From: DYFX01 sp964400625
GTDB taxonomy: Bacteria > Patescibacteriota > Patescibacteriia > SG8-24 > DYFX01
Length of the DNA stretch: 64,000 bases
Assembly: GCA_964400625.1 (NCBI GenBank)
Contig: CAYNUS010000004.1
Location: 1-64,000 of the forward strand
Direction of reading: 5' to 3'
A model generated the notes under the pieces. The model saw only the letters and a program-made list of their open reading frames with translations. It was not told the origin of the DNA and did no database searches. Within the stretch, counting starts at the first letter, position 1. The number at the start of each line of letters is the position of its first letter. The translations under genes and the position numbers were made by a program. Below are positions 7,563-16,571 of this stretch, piece by piece.

Positions 7563-8474
7563 TCAGCCCCGAAGCTTGAAGAAGACTTTCTCACCGAAGC
7601 GCACGTCGATGTAGTCGAGCTGCGGCCTCTCGGCGCCCACCTTGGTGCGCAGGACGATCTCCGCGTTGATGAGCTGTCCCCTCAGGTCCTGGGCCGCGTC
7701 GAGATAGATCGACCAGCCCTCCGAGACGCGCAGGCGGATCGTCTGGGCGCTCTTGCCGTCGATGCGGACCTCCTCGAGGTACGGGGCGCGGCCGAAGCGC
7801 TCCTCGAAGAGCGCGGGCAGGTCGATGGCGGCTTGGACGACGTTCGGGCGCAGGGCCTCCTCGCGGAGCTCCAGGGTCTCGGTGCGGTCGTCGTAGATGA
7901 CGGGATAGGACGCTTTCGGCTTGCCGGCCTGCTCCGTGAGCGAAGGGCCGAGCTTCCTCGCGACCTCCAACGCTTCTTCTGGCTTGTAGAGCCGCGTGAC
8001 GGTGCCCTGGAGGTCCACGAGGCCCTGGCGGCCGTCGGGCATCTGCAGGAGGACGGCGGAGACGCGTTCCTTGAGCTCGATGCTGAGCTTGCGCGGCGGG
8101 TGCTTCGAGACCGTCAGCGTCTCGAGCACGTAGCGCTCGTTCAGCGTCTCCTCGATCTCCGCCTCGGAGACGATGAGCAGGCTCGCGCGCGGCATGATGA
8201 GCCATCGGTTGCCTTTGAGCGCGTCGGTGACGGCATCGCGGATCTCCCAGGTCGGCACGGTCTCGTTGCCGCGGATCTCGATCTCGTCGATGCGGAAGGT
8301 CGACGACCAGCCCGTGAACCAGATCCAGCCGCCCAAGGCGCCGACGATCGCGAGGGCCGTCAGGCGCCCGCGCCAGCGGCCGGCGCCGCGTTCGCGGGGC
8401 GCGCTGAAGAGCGGGTTGTTGAACGACTTGCGCGAATAGTCCCGACGCACGCGCTTGCGGAGCCAGGAAGCCAT
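7563..8474 (-). CDS. ftsQ: FtsQ/DivIB-type cell division protein with POTRA domain
   Basis: About 303 aa. A basic cytoplasmic N-terminus is followed by one membrane helix (about residues 38-55) and a POTRA segment beginning FRIDEIEIRGNETVP. The rest is an extracytoplasmic beta domain. FtsQ links the divisome to septal wall synthesis. The start ATG sits in a TGATATG junction with the ddl stop. The order alr-ddl-ftsQ on the minus strand resembles the wall/division clusters of many bacteria, which supports the call. Confidence 0.85.
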   Translation of the reverse strand: MASWLRKRVRRDYSRKSFNNPLFSAPRERGAGRWRGRLTALAIVGALGGWIWFTGWSSTFRIDEIEIRGNETVPTWEIRDAVTDALKGNRWLIMPRASLLIVSEAEIEETLNERYVLETLTVSKHPPRKLSIELKERVSAVLLQMPDGRQGLVDLQGTVTRLYKPEEALEVARKLGPSLTEQAGKPKASYPVIYDDRTETLELREEALRPNVVQAAIDLPALFEERFGRAPYLEEVRIDGKSAQTIRLRVSEGWSIYLDAAQDLRGQLINAEIVLRTKVGAERPQLDYIDVRFGEKVFFKLRG

Positions 8475-8475
8475 A

Positions 8476-9453
8476 TCAGGCACGCTTGGTGACGAGGCGG
8501 CCCGCACGCGCATGGCGTTCGAGCGCGAGGGCGATGAGGCGGTCGATGAGCTTCGGGTACGGGAGCCCCGTGGCCGCCCAGAGCTTCGGATACATGCTGA
8601 TCCTGGTGAAGCCCGGGATCGTGTTCACCTCGTTCACCAGGAACCGCCCGCCCTTCGTCATGAAGAAGTCGACGCGCGCCATGCCTTCGAGGCCGAGCGT
8701 CCTGAACGTCTCGACGGCGAGCGCGCGGACCTTCCGCATCGACGCGGCGGAGATCTTCGCCGGGATCGCCAGGCCGGCGCCGTCCTCGTCGAGATACTTG
8801 GCTTCGTAGGAATAGAACTCGTGATGCGGGATGATCTCGCCGGCGACCGACGCTTCCGGCGCGGCGTTGCCGAGGACGGAGACCTCGATCTCGCGGCCCT
8901 TCACGGCTTCCTCGATCAGGATCTTCGTATCGAAACGGAACGCGTCCTTCACGGCGGCCGCGAGCTCCGCGTCGTCCTTGGCCTTGTGCACGCCCACGGA
9001 GGAGCCTTGGTTGGCGGGTTTCACGAAGACGGGCTTGCCGAGGCGCTTCCAGACCTTCGCGGCCGAGACGCTCTCCCCTTTCCGGAACGTCAGGAAATCG
9101 GCGACGGGAATCTTCGCGTCGCGCAGCAGCCGCTTGGCGACATCCTTATCCATGCCGACGGAGGAACCGAGCGTGTCCGGGCCGACGTACGGCACGTCGA
9201 GCATGCGCAAGAGGCCTTGGACGCTGCCGTCCTCCCCGTAGGTTCCGTGCAGGACGGGAAAGACGACGTCCAGCTTCCGCAGGCCGTCGTAGGCGATCTT
9301 GCCGTCCTTCGGGATCCTGAACGGGATGACGTCGTAGCGGGAGCGATCCATCGCCGCCATGACGTTCTTGGCGGACATCAGCGAGACCTCGTGCTCCGAG
9401 GAGCGGCCGCCGAAGACGACGCCGACGCGCAGCTTGCGTTTCGTCCTCTTCAT
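8476..9453 (-). CDS. ddl: D-alanine--D-alanine ligase
   Basis: 325 aa ATP-grasp enzyme that makes the D-Ala-D-Ala dipeptide of peptidoglycan. It begins KLRVGVVFGGRSSEHEVSL and contains VLHGTYGEDGSVQG, FVKPANQGSSVGV and, near the C-terminus, ARVDFF and NEVNTIPGFT, which carry the ATP and Mg binding residues. The start overlaps the alr stop (ATGA). It lies between alanine racemase, which supplies its substrate, and ftsQ. Confidence 0.96.
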   Translation of the reverse strand: MKRTKRKLRVGVVFGGRSSEHEVSLMSAKNVMAAMDRSRYDVIPFRIPKDGKIAYDGLRKLDVVFPVLHGTYGEDGSVQGLLRMLDVPYVGPDTLGSSVGMDKDVAKRLLRDAKIPVADFLTFRKGESVSAAKVWKRLGKPVFVKPANQGSSVGVHKAKDDAELAAAVKDAFRFDTKILIEEAVKGREIEVSVLGNAAPEASVAGEIIPHHEFYSYEAKYLDEDGAGLAIPAKISAASMRKVRALAVETFRTLGLEGMARVDFFMTKGGRFLVNEVNTIPGFTRISMYPKLWAATGLPYPKLIDRLIALALERHARAGRLVTKRA

Positions 9454-10586
9454 ACGAGTTCGCGCGGCGCGAGCGGGTTGATGCGCGTCACGACCTCGTA
9501 AGGGATCGTCTCGAGCTTCGCGGCCATGTCTTCCGCAGTGACGGCGAGCTTGCCGCTCTCCCCCAGCAGCGTGACCTCGTCCTCGGCCTTCACGCCGGGG
9601 ATGTCGGTGACGTCGATCATGCACATGTTCATGCAGACGCGGCCCATGACCTTCGCCTTGCGCCCGCGCACGAGTACCTCGCCGACGGACGAAAGGCCGC
9701 GGTCGAAGCCGTCCCAATAACCGACGCCGAGCACGGCGATCCTGCCGTCCCGCGGCATCTTCTCGGTGAGGCCGTAGCTGATCGGCGTGCCGCGCTTCAC
9801 GTCCTTCACTTGCGCGACGAGCGTCTTCCAGGCGAGCGCGGGCTTGAGCTCGAGTTCGATGCCTTTGGCCTCCGTCTCGACGCGCGTCTCGAGCGACGGC
9901 CAGATGCCGTAGAGGCCGATACCGACGCGGACGAGATCGAAATGCGTGTCGGGATAGAGCATGGCGGCTGCCGTGCAGGCGGTGTGCTTCACGGGAGGCA
10001 CGATGCCGTGCGCGTCGAGGATGTCGAGCGCGTTCCGGTACGCCTCGAGCTGACCGGCGGCGTAGGAATGTTCCGTCGCGTCCTCGATGTTGGCGTAGTG
10101 CGTCGAAAGGCCTTCGAAGACGAGCTGCTTCGAGGAACGGATGATCTGGGCGACGGCCGGGAGTTCGCGGAGTCCCGTGCCCTGGCGCGTCGTGCCCGTC
10201 TCGACCTTCACGTGGAGGTAAGCCTTCTTGCCCTTGGCGGCCGTGCGCGCGGCCTTGGCCTGCTCGACGGTCGAGACGACCATGCGGAGTCCGGCCCTGA
10301 CGGCGTCCTTCATGCGCCACGAAGGCGTGAAGCCCAAGATGAGGATCGGCTTCTTGATGCCGGCCTTCTTCAGTGCGAGCCCCTCGTCGACGTTATCGAC
10401 GCCGAACCAGTCCAGGTGCGGCTGGACGGTCTTGGCGACCTCGACGAGCCCGTGGCCATACGCGTTGGACTTCACGACGGCCATCACGGCCACGCCGGGC
10501 TTCACGCGGCCCTTGAAAGACTTGGCGTTCGCGACGAGCGCGGCCTTGGAGATTTCGACCCACGTTTTCGGACCTCGCGTGTGCAT
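9450..10586 (-). CDS. alr: alanine racemase
   Basis: 378 aa fold-type III PLP enzyme converting L- to D-alanine. The PLP lysine lies in AVVKSNAYGHG near residue 39. The catalytic tyrosine segment is seen in the C-terminal domain (GVGYWDGFDRG and related sequence). It heads an alr-ddl-ftsQ unit. The upstream space to serS contains palindromic repeat R1 and no obvious promoter. Confidence 0.96.
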   Translation of the reverse strand: MHTRGPKTWVEISKAALVANAKSFKGRVKPGVAVMAVVKSNAYGHGLVEVAKTVQPHLDWFGVDNVDEGLALKKAGIKKPILILGFTPSWRMKDAVRAGLRMVVSTVEQAKAARTAAKGKKAYLHVKVETGTTRQGTGLRELPAVAQIIRSSKQLVFEGLSTHYANIEDATEHSYAAGQLEAYRNALDILDAHGIVPPVKHTACTAAAMLYPDTHFDLVRVGIGLYGIWPSLETRVETEAKGIELELKPALAWKTLVAQVKDVKRGTPISYGLTEKMPRDGRIAVLGVGYWDGFDRGLSSVGEVLVRGRKAKVMGRVCMNMCMIDVTDIPGVKAEDEVTLLGESGKLAVTAEDMAAKLETIPYEVVTRINPLAPRELV

Positions 10587-10599
10587 ATACGCCTATTGT

Positions 10600-10695
10600 A
10601 TGTCATTCCTGCGAAAGCAGGAATCCAGCACGATAGACGCGATACGACGTCATATGTGCTGGAGGAAATGGGCCCCTGCTTTCGCAGGGGTGACA
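10600..10695. repeat. dispersed palindromic repeat, copy R1 (ATGTCAT...TGACAT)
   Basis: The outer ends are inverted (ATGTCATTCCTGC ... TGACAT). Each side also forms its own hairpin (CCTGCGAAAGCAGG at the left, CCCCTGCTTTCGCAGGGG at the right). It lies between the serS stop and the alr start. The translated pattern VIPAKAG/FLRKQESS in overlapping frames is typical of such repeats and not of a gene. Confidence 0.85.
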
Positions 10696-10714
10696 TGTTT
10701 TTCTGGCACCGCGA

Positions 10715-12028
10715 TCAGCGTCCGATGTGCGTCCTGTTCCCCATCCAGCTCTGGAGCACCTTCGGGATCCGGATCGAGCCGTCGGCTTCCTGGAAGTTCT
10801 CCATGATGGCGATGAGGAGTCGGCCCATGGCGATGCAGGTGGCGTCGTTCATGTGCACGAACTGCATCGTGCCGTCGTCGCGGCGGACGCGGGTGTTCAG
10901 GCGGCGCGCCTGGTAGTCGGTCATGAGGTCGGCGGTGTGCGTCTCGCGGTACTTGTCCTGTCCGGGCATCCACGACTCGAGGTCGATCTGGCGCGCGTCC
11001 GGACCGCCCATGTCGCCGGTGCAGACCTGCACGGCCTGGTAGGGCACGCCGAGGATCTTCAGGATGTGCTCCTGGACGGCGACGAAGAGATCCTGCTCGG
11101 CGCGGGACTGTTCCGGGAGCGAGAAGGATTCCATCTCGATCTTGTCGAACTGGTGCAGGCGCAGGATACCCTTGGTGTCCTTGCCGTACGAGCCGGCTTC
11201 GCGGCGGAAGGCGGGCGTGTACGCGACGTAGCGGCGCGGGAGGTCCTTCTCGGCGAAGGTCTCGTCCATGTGGATCGGGCCCAGCGTGTGTTCCGCGCTG
11301 CCGATCAGGAAGAGATCGTCGGACGGGATGTGATAGCGCTCTTCGCGCGGTTCGAGGCGGGCCATGCGCTGGAAGACCTCCGGCTTGATCATGAGCGGCG
11401 GGATGACCGGCACGAACGGCGTCGTCGGGACGGAGAGCCCGGCTTCCTTGATGACGACCTTCAGCAGGTCCTCGTTCGTGAGGATGGAAAACGCCAGCTG
11501 GTGCAGGGCGTTCTGCAGGAGGGCGAGATCGCCTTTGATGTAGGTGAAACGCGCCCCGGCGACTTCGGAACCGGTCTCGTTATCGATGAGGCCGAGCGCC
11601 TCGCCGAGCTCGACGTGGTCCTTCGGCTTGAAATCGAACTTCGTCGGCTCCCCCACCTTCCGGATGACGACGTTGCCGGATTCGTCGGGACCGACCGGCG
11701 TGTCGTCGGAAGGCAGGTTCGGCACGAGCGACAGGAGCGCGTGGAGGGTCGTCTCCGCTTCGCCCAGCTCGGCCTCGAGCAGCTTCATCTTCTCCTTCAG
11801 CTCGCGCATCTCGTCGACGGCCTTGGCCTTGGCGTCCTTGTCGGCCTCCTTGGCGATGCGCTCCCCCGCCAGGTTCTGCGCGGCGCGGAATTCCTGGATC
11901 TGCCCGATGAGCTTGCGGCGCTGCTCGTCGGCGTAGAGGAGCTTGTCGATGTCGACGTCGGAGCGCTTGGCGGCCGCGCCTTTCTTGACGAGCTCGGGGT
12001 TTTCGCGGATGAGGTTGATGTCGATCAT
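10715..12028 (-). CDS. serS: seryl-tRNA synthetase
   Basis: 437 aa class II synthetase. The N-terminal long coiled-coil arm that grips tRNA-Ser spans about residues 25-105, starting MIDINLIRENPELVKKGAAA. The catalytic core has motif 2 (YTPAFRREAGSYG) with the following RLHQFDKIEM, and the C-terminal motif 3 region. The start sits in a TGATATG junction with rdgB. Length is standard. Confidence 0.97.
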   Translation of the reverse strand: MIDINLIRENPELVKKGAAAKRSDVDIDKLLYADEQRRKLIGQIQEFRAAQNLAGERIAKEADKDAKAKAVDEMRELKEKMKLLEAELGEAETTLHALLSLVPNLPSDDTPVGPDESGNVVIRKVGEPTKFDFKPKDHVELGEALGLIDNETGSEVAGARFTYIKGDLALLQNALHQLAFSILTNEDLLKVVIKEAGLSVPTTPFVPVIPPLMIKPEVFQRMARLEPREERYHIPSDDLFLIGSAEHTLGPIHMDETFAEKDLPRRYVAYTPAFRREAGSYGKDTKGILRLHQFDKIEMESFSLPEQSRAEQDLFVAVQEHILKILGVPYQAVQVCTGDMGGPDARQIDLESWMPGQDKYRETHTADLMTDYQARRLNTRVRRDDGTMQFVHMNDATCIAMGRLLIAIMENFQEADGSIRIPKVLQSWMGNRTHIGR

Positions 12029-12029
12029 A

Positions 12030-12641
12030 TCAGGCGTGCTGGGCGGCGGCTTCGAGATGCGGCAGGAGGTCCTGGATCGCGAGGCGTCGGTGATTGATGG
12101 CGAGATGCTCCTCTTCGGTGAGATCGCAGTAGAGCTTTCCGACGGCGTCGAGACGGAGCAGGCTCTTGAACGGATACCCCGGCGGGATCTTGTCGGGCCG
12201 CGCATCCTCTTCCTCGACGATCTTGCCCTCCGCGGCGCGCGTGGCGGTCACGACGCGCCCGTCCGGCATCGCCAGCGCCAGCACGACCTTGAGCCGCGCG
12301 CCGCGCTTGGGCATCGGCACGCCGCGCATCCTGTCGAGGATGGCGAGGAACAGCTTCAGGTCGGTCACGTTCTCGCCGAGCCAGCGGTGCGTGCGCACGC
12401 CGGGGGCCCCGCCCAGGACGTCGACCTCGAGGCCTGCGTCGTCGGCCAGGGTCGGAAGACCCGAGGCGGCGGCGTAGGCCTTGGCTTTCAGCACGGCGTT
12501 CTCCTCGAAGGTCTCTCCCGTCTCCTCCACCGAAGCGATGGCGAGGTCCGCCAAGGTGACGATCTCGAAGCCGAGCTCGCCCATGTATCCGGCGAGTTCA
12601 GCGGCTTTTCCCGGGTTGGACGTCCCGATCAGGAGCTTCAT
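12030..12641 (-). CDS. rdgB: RdgB/HAM1 non-canonical purine NTP pyrophosphatase
   Basis: About 203 aa. MKLLIGTSNPGKAAEL is the family N-terminus. FEENAVLKAKAYA and LADDAGLEVDVLGGAPGV carry the substrate and Mg-binding residues. The family hydrolyses dITP/XTP to keep the nucleotide pool clean. The start must lie at 12641 to include the N-terminal motif, so it overlaps the upstream cytidylyltransferase-like gene by 44 nt. Confidence 0.93.
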   Translation of the reverse strand: MKLLIGTSNPGKAAELAGYMGELGFEIVTLADLAIASVEETGETFEENAVLKAKAYAAASGLPTLADDAGLEVDVLGGAPGVRTHRWLGENVTDLKLFLAILDRMRGVPMPKRGARLKVVLALAMPDGRVVTATRAAEGKIVEEEDARPDKIPPGYPFKSLLRLDAVGKLYCDLTEEEHLAINHRRLAIQDLLPHLEAAAQHA

Positions 12642-13032
12642 GGCGGTCGAGCAGGGAGGACTTATACGTCTCCGGCTTATAGGGGGTGATACGCACGATG
12701 GTAGCGGACAAACCGATGGCTGAACAGGCCTGTTCAAGCCGGTCCGTGAAGGCCTGCTGGTCGTAGCCGAGGCAGATGAAATCGGGGCGGATTTCCGCCA
12801 GCACGGCGTAACGGTCGGTCAGCGAACCGAGCCGCGCGTCGTAGCCGGCCTTCTTCAGCGCCGCGAGGCGCTCGTCCTCGTTCCGGATGGGCAGGCGGCC
12901 TTTCACCTTGTAGACGGTGGCGTCACGGCCGACCACGACTGTCAAGTCGCCGTAGGAGGCGGCTTCATCGAGATAGTGCTTGTGGCCGGGATGGAAGCCG
13001 TCGAACGTGCCGAAGGCGATGGCCTTAGGCAT
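12598..13032 (-). CDS. cytidylyltransferase-like nucleotidyltransferase
   Basis: 144 aa. GTFDGFHPGHKHYL at the N-terminus is the HxGH nucleotide-binding motif of the cytidylyltransferase/FAD synthetase superfamily, with GRDATVYKVKGR downstream in place of the usual basic loop. Single-domain members include glycerol-3-phosphate cytidylyltransferase and archaeal FAD synthetase, so the substrate cannot be fixed. The stop lies 44 nt inside rdgB and the start overlaps the upstream gene by 8 nt. Confidence 0.8.
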   Translation of the reverse strand: MPKAIAFGTFDGFHPGHKHYLDEAASYGDLTVVVGRDATVYKVKGRLPIRNEDERLAALKKAGYDARLGSLTDRYAVLAEIRPDFICLGYDQQAFTDRLEQACSAIGLSATIVRITPYKPETYKSSLLDRHEAPDRDVQPGKSR

Positions 13033-13849
13033 AGAGCTTCCGGAGGAGCCGGATGATGTCGGCCACGCGGTACTTCGATCGCGTCATGATCGGAGCGACC
13101 CAGTCGCCTTGGAGCAGCATCTTCTTGGAGTGATGCAGGTACCAGCGCGCCTCCGGCTCTTCCTTCATGACGAGCTTGGCGAGCTTGGAGAGGTCGACCT
13201 TCGTGCCGGGCGTGGCGCGCACGTGCAGGAAGCCGGTCTTGGGATAGTGCAGGACGACCATGGCGTAGCCGAGCTCGGCGATGCGACCGGAGACCATGCC
13301 CGGGACGGCTTCGACGGAAAGGCCTACGCCCCTCCCCCACTTCGTCATGAACTTCTTGCCGCGGGCGAGCGCCGCGTCGATCTTGGCGCGTTCCTCGTAG
13401 AGGACGAGTTCCGCGTCGAGCAGGCGGAAGCCGACGAGCGCCGCGCTCTTCGAGCTCTCGCCCGGCAGCTTGGCCAAGGCGCGCAGCGCGGTGGCCGTCG
13501 CGATGCCGGGGCCCTCCTTGCCGATGAATTCGCCCATGTCGCCGCGGCGCACGAAATCGACCAGCTCGGCGAGCGCCGCGCCGCGGAGGCCTTTCGGCGT
13601 GCGGCCTTTGCGCTTCAGGTCCTTCCAGACGAGGCTCACGGCGCTGTCCTTCTTGTCGCCCTTGTGCTCGTCGTAGATGCCGCGCCCGATACCGACGCCG
13701 ATCTCGCCCTTCGCGAGCTTGACGCCTTCGGGCGACGTCTCGACGAACTTCAACGGCGCCTTCCGGCAGGAAGGGTCGAAGCGGACGAGCAGCCACAAGG
13801 CGGCGATGTCGTCGAGATGCGGGATGAGGTGCGTGACGAGGGTTTTCAT
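13025..13849 (-). CDS. MYG1/DHH-like predicted phosphoesterase
   Basis: 274 aa. The N-terminus VTHLIPHLDDIAALWLL and the later GIYDEHKGDKKDSAV place histidines and acidic residues in the spacing seen in MYG1/DHH-type metal phosphoesterases. The match is by eye and incomplete. No signal or membrane segment. It sits inside a tightly packed operon, overlapping its upstream neighbour by ATGA. The substrate is unknown. A conserved lineage protein of another fold remains possible. Confidence 0.5.
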   Translation of the reverse strand: MKTLVTHLIPHLDDIAALWLLVRFDPSCRKAPLKFVETSPEGVKLAKGEIGVGIGRGIYDEHKGDKKDSAVSLVWKDLKRKGRTPKGLRGAALAELVDFVRRGDMGEFIGKEGPGIATATALRALAKLPGESSKSAALVGFRLLDAELVLYEERAKIDAALARGKKFMTKWGRGVGLSVEAVPGMVSGRIAELGYAMVVLHYPKTGFLHVRATPGTKVDLSKLAKLVMKEEPEARWYLHHSKKMLLQGDWVAPIMTRSKYRVADIIRLLRKLYA

Positions 13850-14559
13850 GGCAGGTCCATCTCATTGATCCAACCACCCTTCTTCTTGGCGCGGAACGCC
13901 TCGATCGCGGCCTTTTCCTCGTCCGAATAGTGGGCTTCGCCGATACGATAGAGGTCAGGATGGTCGCGGATGATGGCCGCGACGTCCTCGACCGCATTTT
14001 TGGGGATGATCACGCCGACGAAGTGTGTCGAGACTTCATGGAAGAAGCGGCTGTTGAACTCATCGTGGAACCTCCCGTGCACGCGTTCAGCCAACGCCGC
14101 AGCCCGCGCCCGCCGGACTTCGTAATCGTCTGACGCCTCGACGTCATGCGACGTTTCCCGGTCATCGCGCCGGGTGTAGGAGACATCATAGAGGAGCAGG
14201 CAGGAGTCCTCAGGCAGTCTTGTGTCGCTTTCCCAATCCTTCATGATCGCGAATTCGGGAAGACCGTAGTCCGAAAGGTCCCCTTGTTCACGGATGATAT
14301 CGACCATGACGGCATCGGCGTCCTTCCCGATCTTCATGCCGGCCGCGAGGAGTTCGAGGTGCTTCTCATGCCGATTGCGGTCCAACTTCAGGATCTTCTC
14401 CTTCATCGCGTCGTCGAACTGCGCACGTTCGCTGCGACGCAGGGCACGTATCTTCTCGAACAGTTCGTGGTATTCCTGCAGACGCATGCGGAAAACCTCG
14501 CGGTCCCCATGCCGCTCGTTCGCCTCTCGGTAGTTTTCTGGAGAGCGTTCGGGAGGCAT
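13846..14559 (-). CDS. hypothetical protein with N-terminal helical region
   Basis: 237 aa, not recognised. Residues 1-75 are highly charged and probably a long helix or coiled coil. The rest is mixed alpha/beta and contains LLLYDVSYTRRDD and FFHEVSTHFVGVIIP. There is no membrane segment. It lies 7 nt after lysS and overlaps the DHH-like gene by ATGA, so it belongs to the same operon. Confidence 0.65.
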   Translation of the reverse strand: MPPERSPENYREANERHGDREVFRMRLQEYHELFEKIRALRRSERAQFDDAMKEKILKLDRNRHEKHLELLAAGMKIGKDADAVMVDIIREQGDLSDYGLPEFAIMKDWESDTRLPEDSCLLLYDVSYTRRDDRETSHDVEASDDYEVRRARAAALAERVHGRFHDEFNSRFFHEVSTHFVGVIIPKNAVEDVAAIIRDHPDLYRIGEAHYSDEEKAAIEAFRAKKKGGWINEMDLP

Positions 14560-14566
14560 CGGGGAT

Positions 14567-16045
14567 TCAGGCTTGCTCCTCCTGCTCCGGGCGGAGCGTC
14601 GGGAAGAGGATGACTTCCTTGATGGAGTGGGCGCCGGTCAGGAGCGCGGTCAGGCGGTCGATGCCCATGCCGAAGCCGGCCGTGGGCGGCATGCCGTATT
14701 TGAGCGCCTCGACGAAATCCGCGTCGGCGGGCATGGCCTCGCCGGAACCGGCTTCCTTCTTCTTGGCTTCCTCCGCGAAGCGCGCCTCCTGTTCGAGCGG
14801 GTCGTTCAGCTCGTTGTAGGCCTTGGTGACCTCGATGCCCTGCACGAGCAGCTGGACGGTGGCGATGCGGTCCGGTTCGTCCGGCTTGCGCTTGGCGAGC
14901 GGGATCATCTCGGCCGGGTAGTCGATGACGAAGGTCGGCTGGACGATGTTCGGGCGGACGTAGGTCTTGTAGAGGAGGTCGACGGTCTCGCCGTACCCGA
15001 CGGCGGCATCGAGATCGAGCTTCATGCCCTTCTCGGCGATCGCGTCCTTGAGGTCGGCCTCGGTGCGCGTCGCGGAGAGGTCGATGCCGGTACCTTCCTT
15101 CACGAGGTCGTAGAACTTGCGGCGCGGGAACGGGCCGGAGAAATCCAGCGTGACGCCGTCGCGTTCGACGGTCGCGCGGCCGAGCGCCTTCTGGACGATC
15201 TCGGAGACCATGCGTTCGGTGAGCGCCATCAGGTCCTCATAGGTGGCGTAGGCCCAGTAGAATTCGACCTGCGTGAACTCGGGGTTGTGCTGGAAGCTGA
15301 TGCCTTCGTTCCGGAAGCAGCGCGCCACTTCGAAGACCTTCTCGAAGCCGCCGACGATGAGGCGCTTAAGATGGAGCTCCGGCGCGATGCGGAGCTGGAG
15401 GTCCAGGTCGAGGGCGTTGTGGTGCGTGACGAACGGGCGCGCGGAGGCGCCGCCGGCCTGCGTCTGCAGGATGGGCGTCTCGACTTCCATGAAGCCCTCG
15501 CGGTGCAGGACCTCGCGGATGGCCTGGACGATGCGGCTGCGCGTGCGGAAGGTGTTGCGGACGTCCTCGTTGGCGACGAGGTCGAGATGGCGCTTGCGGT
15601 AGCGGACCTCGACGTCGGAGAGGCCGTGCCACTTCTCGGGCAGCGGGAGCAGCGCCTTGGCGAGCGGCTTCCAGGATCTCACTTCGAGCGTCTTCTCGCC
15701 GCGCTTCGTGACGAAGAGCGTGCCGGAGGCTTCGATGAAGTCGCCGAGGTCGATCATCGACGTGAAGAGCGCGAAGGCCGCTTCGCCGATGACGTCGCTC
15801 TTGATGTGGAGCTGGAGCTTGCCGGATTCGTCGGTCAGGTCGGCGAAGGCGGCGGCGCCGTGCGCGCGGATCGAGCGGAGGCGTCCGGCGAGCGTGATGG
15901 ACTTCCCTTCCGCGCCCCAGGCGTCGAAACGCGAAACCGCCTCGGCGCAGGTGGCGTCGCGGGCGGTGGCGGGCGGGTACGGGTCGATGCCGGCGTCGCG
16001 GAGCTTGGCGGCTTTCTCGCGGCGGACGATTTCCTCTTCGAGCAT
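14567..16045 (-). CDS. lysS: lysyl-tRNA synthetase, class II
   Basis: 492 aa. An N-terminal OB-fold anticodon domain (ITLAGRLRSIRAHGAAAFADL) is followed by the class II core, with RYRKRHLDL, motif 2 (FEVARCFRNEGISFQHNPEFT) and motif 3 (GFGMGIDRLTALLTG). It charges tRNA-Lys. The start sits in a TGATATG junction with greA, and lysS follows greA in many genomes. Confidence 0.97.
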   Translation of the reverse strand: MLEEEIVRREKAAKLRDAGIDPYPPATARDATCAEAVSRFDAWGAEGKSITLAGRLRSIRAHGAAAFADLTDESGKLQLHIKSDVIGEAAFALFTSMIDLGDFIEASGTLFVTKRGEKTLEVRSWKPLAKALLPLPEKWHGLSDVEVRYRKRHLDLVANEDVRNTFRTRSRIVQAIREVLHREGFMEVETPILQTQAGGASARPFVTHHNALDLDLQLRIAPELHLKRLIVGGFEKVFEVARCFRNEGISFQHNPEFTQVEFYWAYATYEDLMALTERMVSEIVQKALGRATVERDGVTLDFSGPFPRRKFYDLVKEGTGIDLSATRTEADLKDAIAEKGMKLDLDAAVGYGETVDLLYKTYVRPNIVQPTFVIDYPAEMIPLAKRKPDEPDRIATVQLLVQGIEVTKAYNELNDPLEQEARFAEEAKKKEAGSGEAMPADADFVEALKYGMPPTAGFGMGIDRLTALLTGAHSIKEVILFPTLRPEQEEQA

Positions 16046-16046
16046 A

Positions 16047-16508
16047 TCAGCAGGTGATGTCGGTGATGCGGTAGACGACCTTGGCGCCGTTCGGAAGCGT
16101 ATGCGTGAATTCCTCCCCCTTCTTGCGTCCGAGGAGCGCCACGCCGATCGGAGAGTCGTTGGAGATCTTTCCGGCGGACGGGTCGGATTCCTTGGGGCCG
16201 ACGATGTGGTATTCCTTCGGCTTGCCGCCGGCCTCGCAGCGGACCTTGCAGCCGACGTTCACGACTTCGGTGTCCGTCGGCACGGTCACGACGGCCTTGG
16301 CGATGAAGTCCTCGAGCTCCATCACGCGCCCCTCGAGGAACGCCAGCGCGTCCTTGGCGTCGTGGTATTCGGCGTTCTCCGAAAGATCGCCGAGCTCCTT
16401 GGCTTTGGCGATGCGGTCGGCGATCTCGAAGCGGCGGACGCCCTTCAGTTCGGCGAGCTCCGCTTTCAGCTTCTCGAGACCTTCTTTGGTGGTGACGTAT
16501 GACGACAT
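16047..16508 (-). CDS. greA: transcription elongation factor GreA
   Basis: 153 aa. The N-terminal coiled-coil finger includes the acidic tip region GDLSENAEYHDAKDAL, and the C-terminal FKBP-like domain has VGPKESDPSAGKISNDSPIG. GreA enters the polymerase secondary channel and stimulates transcript cleavage in backtracked complexes. I chose the inner start MSSYVTTKEG at 16508 because of the family N-terminus. A consensus promoter lies just upstream. Confidence 0.95.
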   Translation of the reverse strand: MSSYVTTKEGLEKLKAELAELKGVRRFEIADRIAKAKELGDLSENAEYHDAKDALAFLEGRVMELEDFIAKAVVTVPTDTEVVNVGCKVRCEAGGKPKEYHIVGPKESDPSAGKISNDSPIGVALLGRKKGEEFTHTLPNGAKVVYRITDITC

Positions 16509-16541
16509 AGAAAACACGCTCGATACGCGATCGGTGCGCTC

Positions 16542-16571
16542 ATTATAGGGCCGTGGAAGTCGCCGCGTCAA
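16542..16571 (-). promoter_or_regulatory. sigma70 promoter for greA-lysS
   Basis: Minus-strand TTGACG (16566-16571), 18-bp spacer and a perfect TATAAT (16542-16547). It overlaps the last codons and stop of the mrdA gene. The predicted leader is about 27 nt. Confidence 0.8.
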
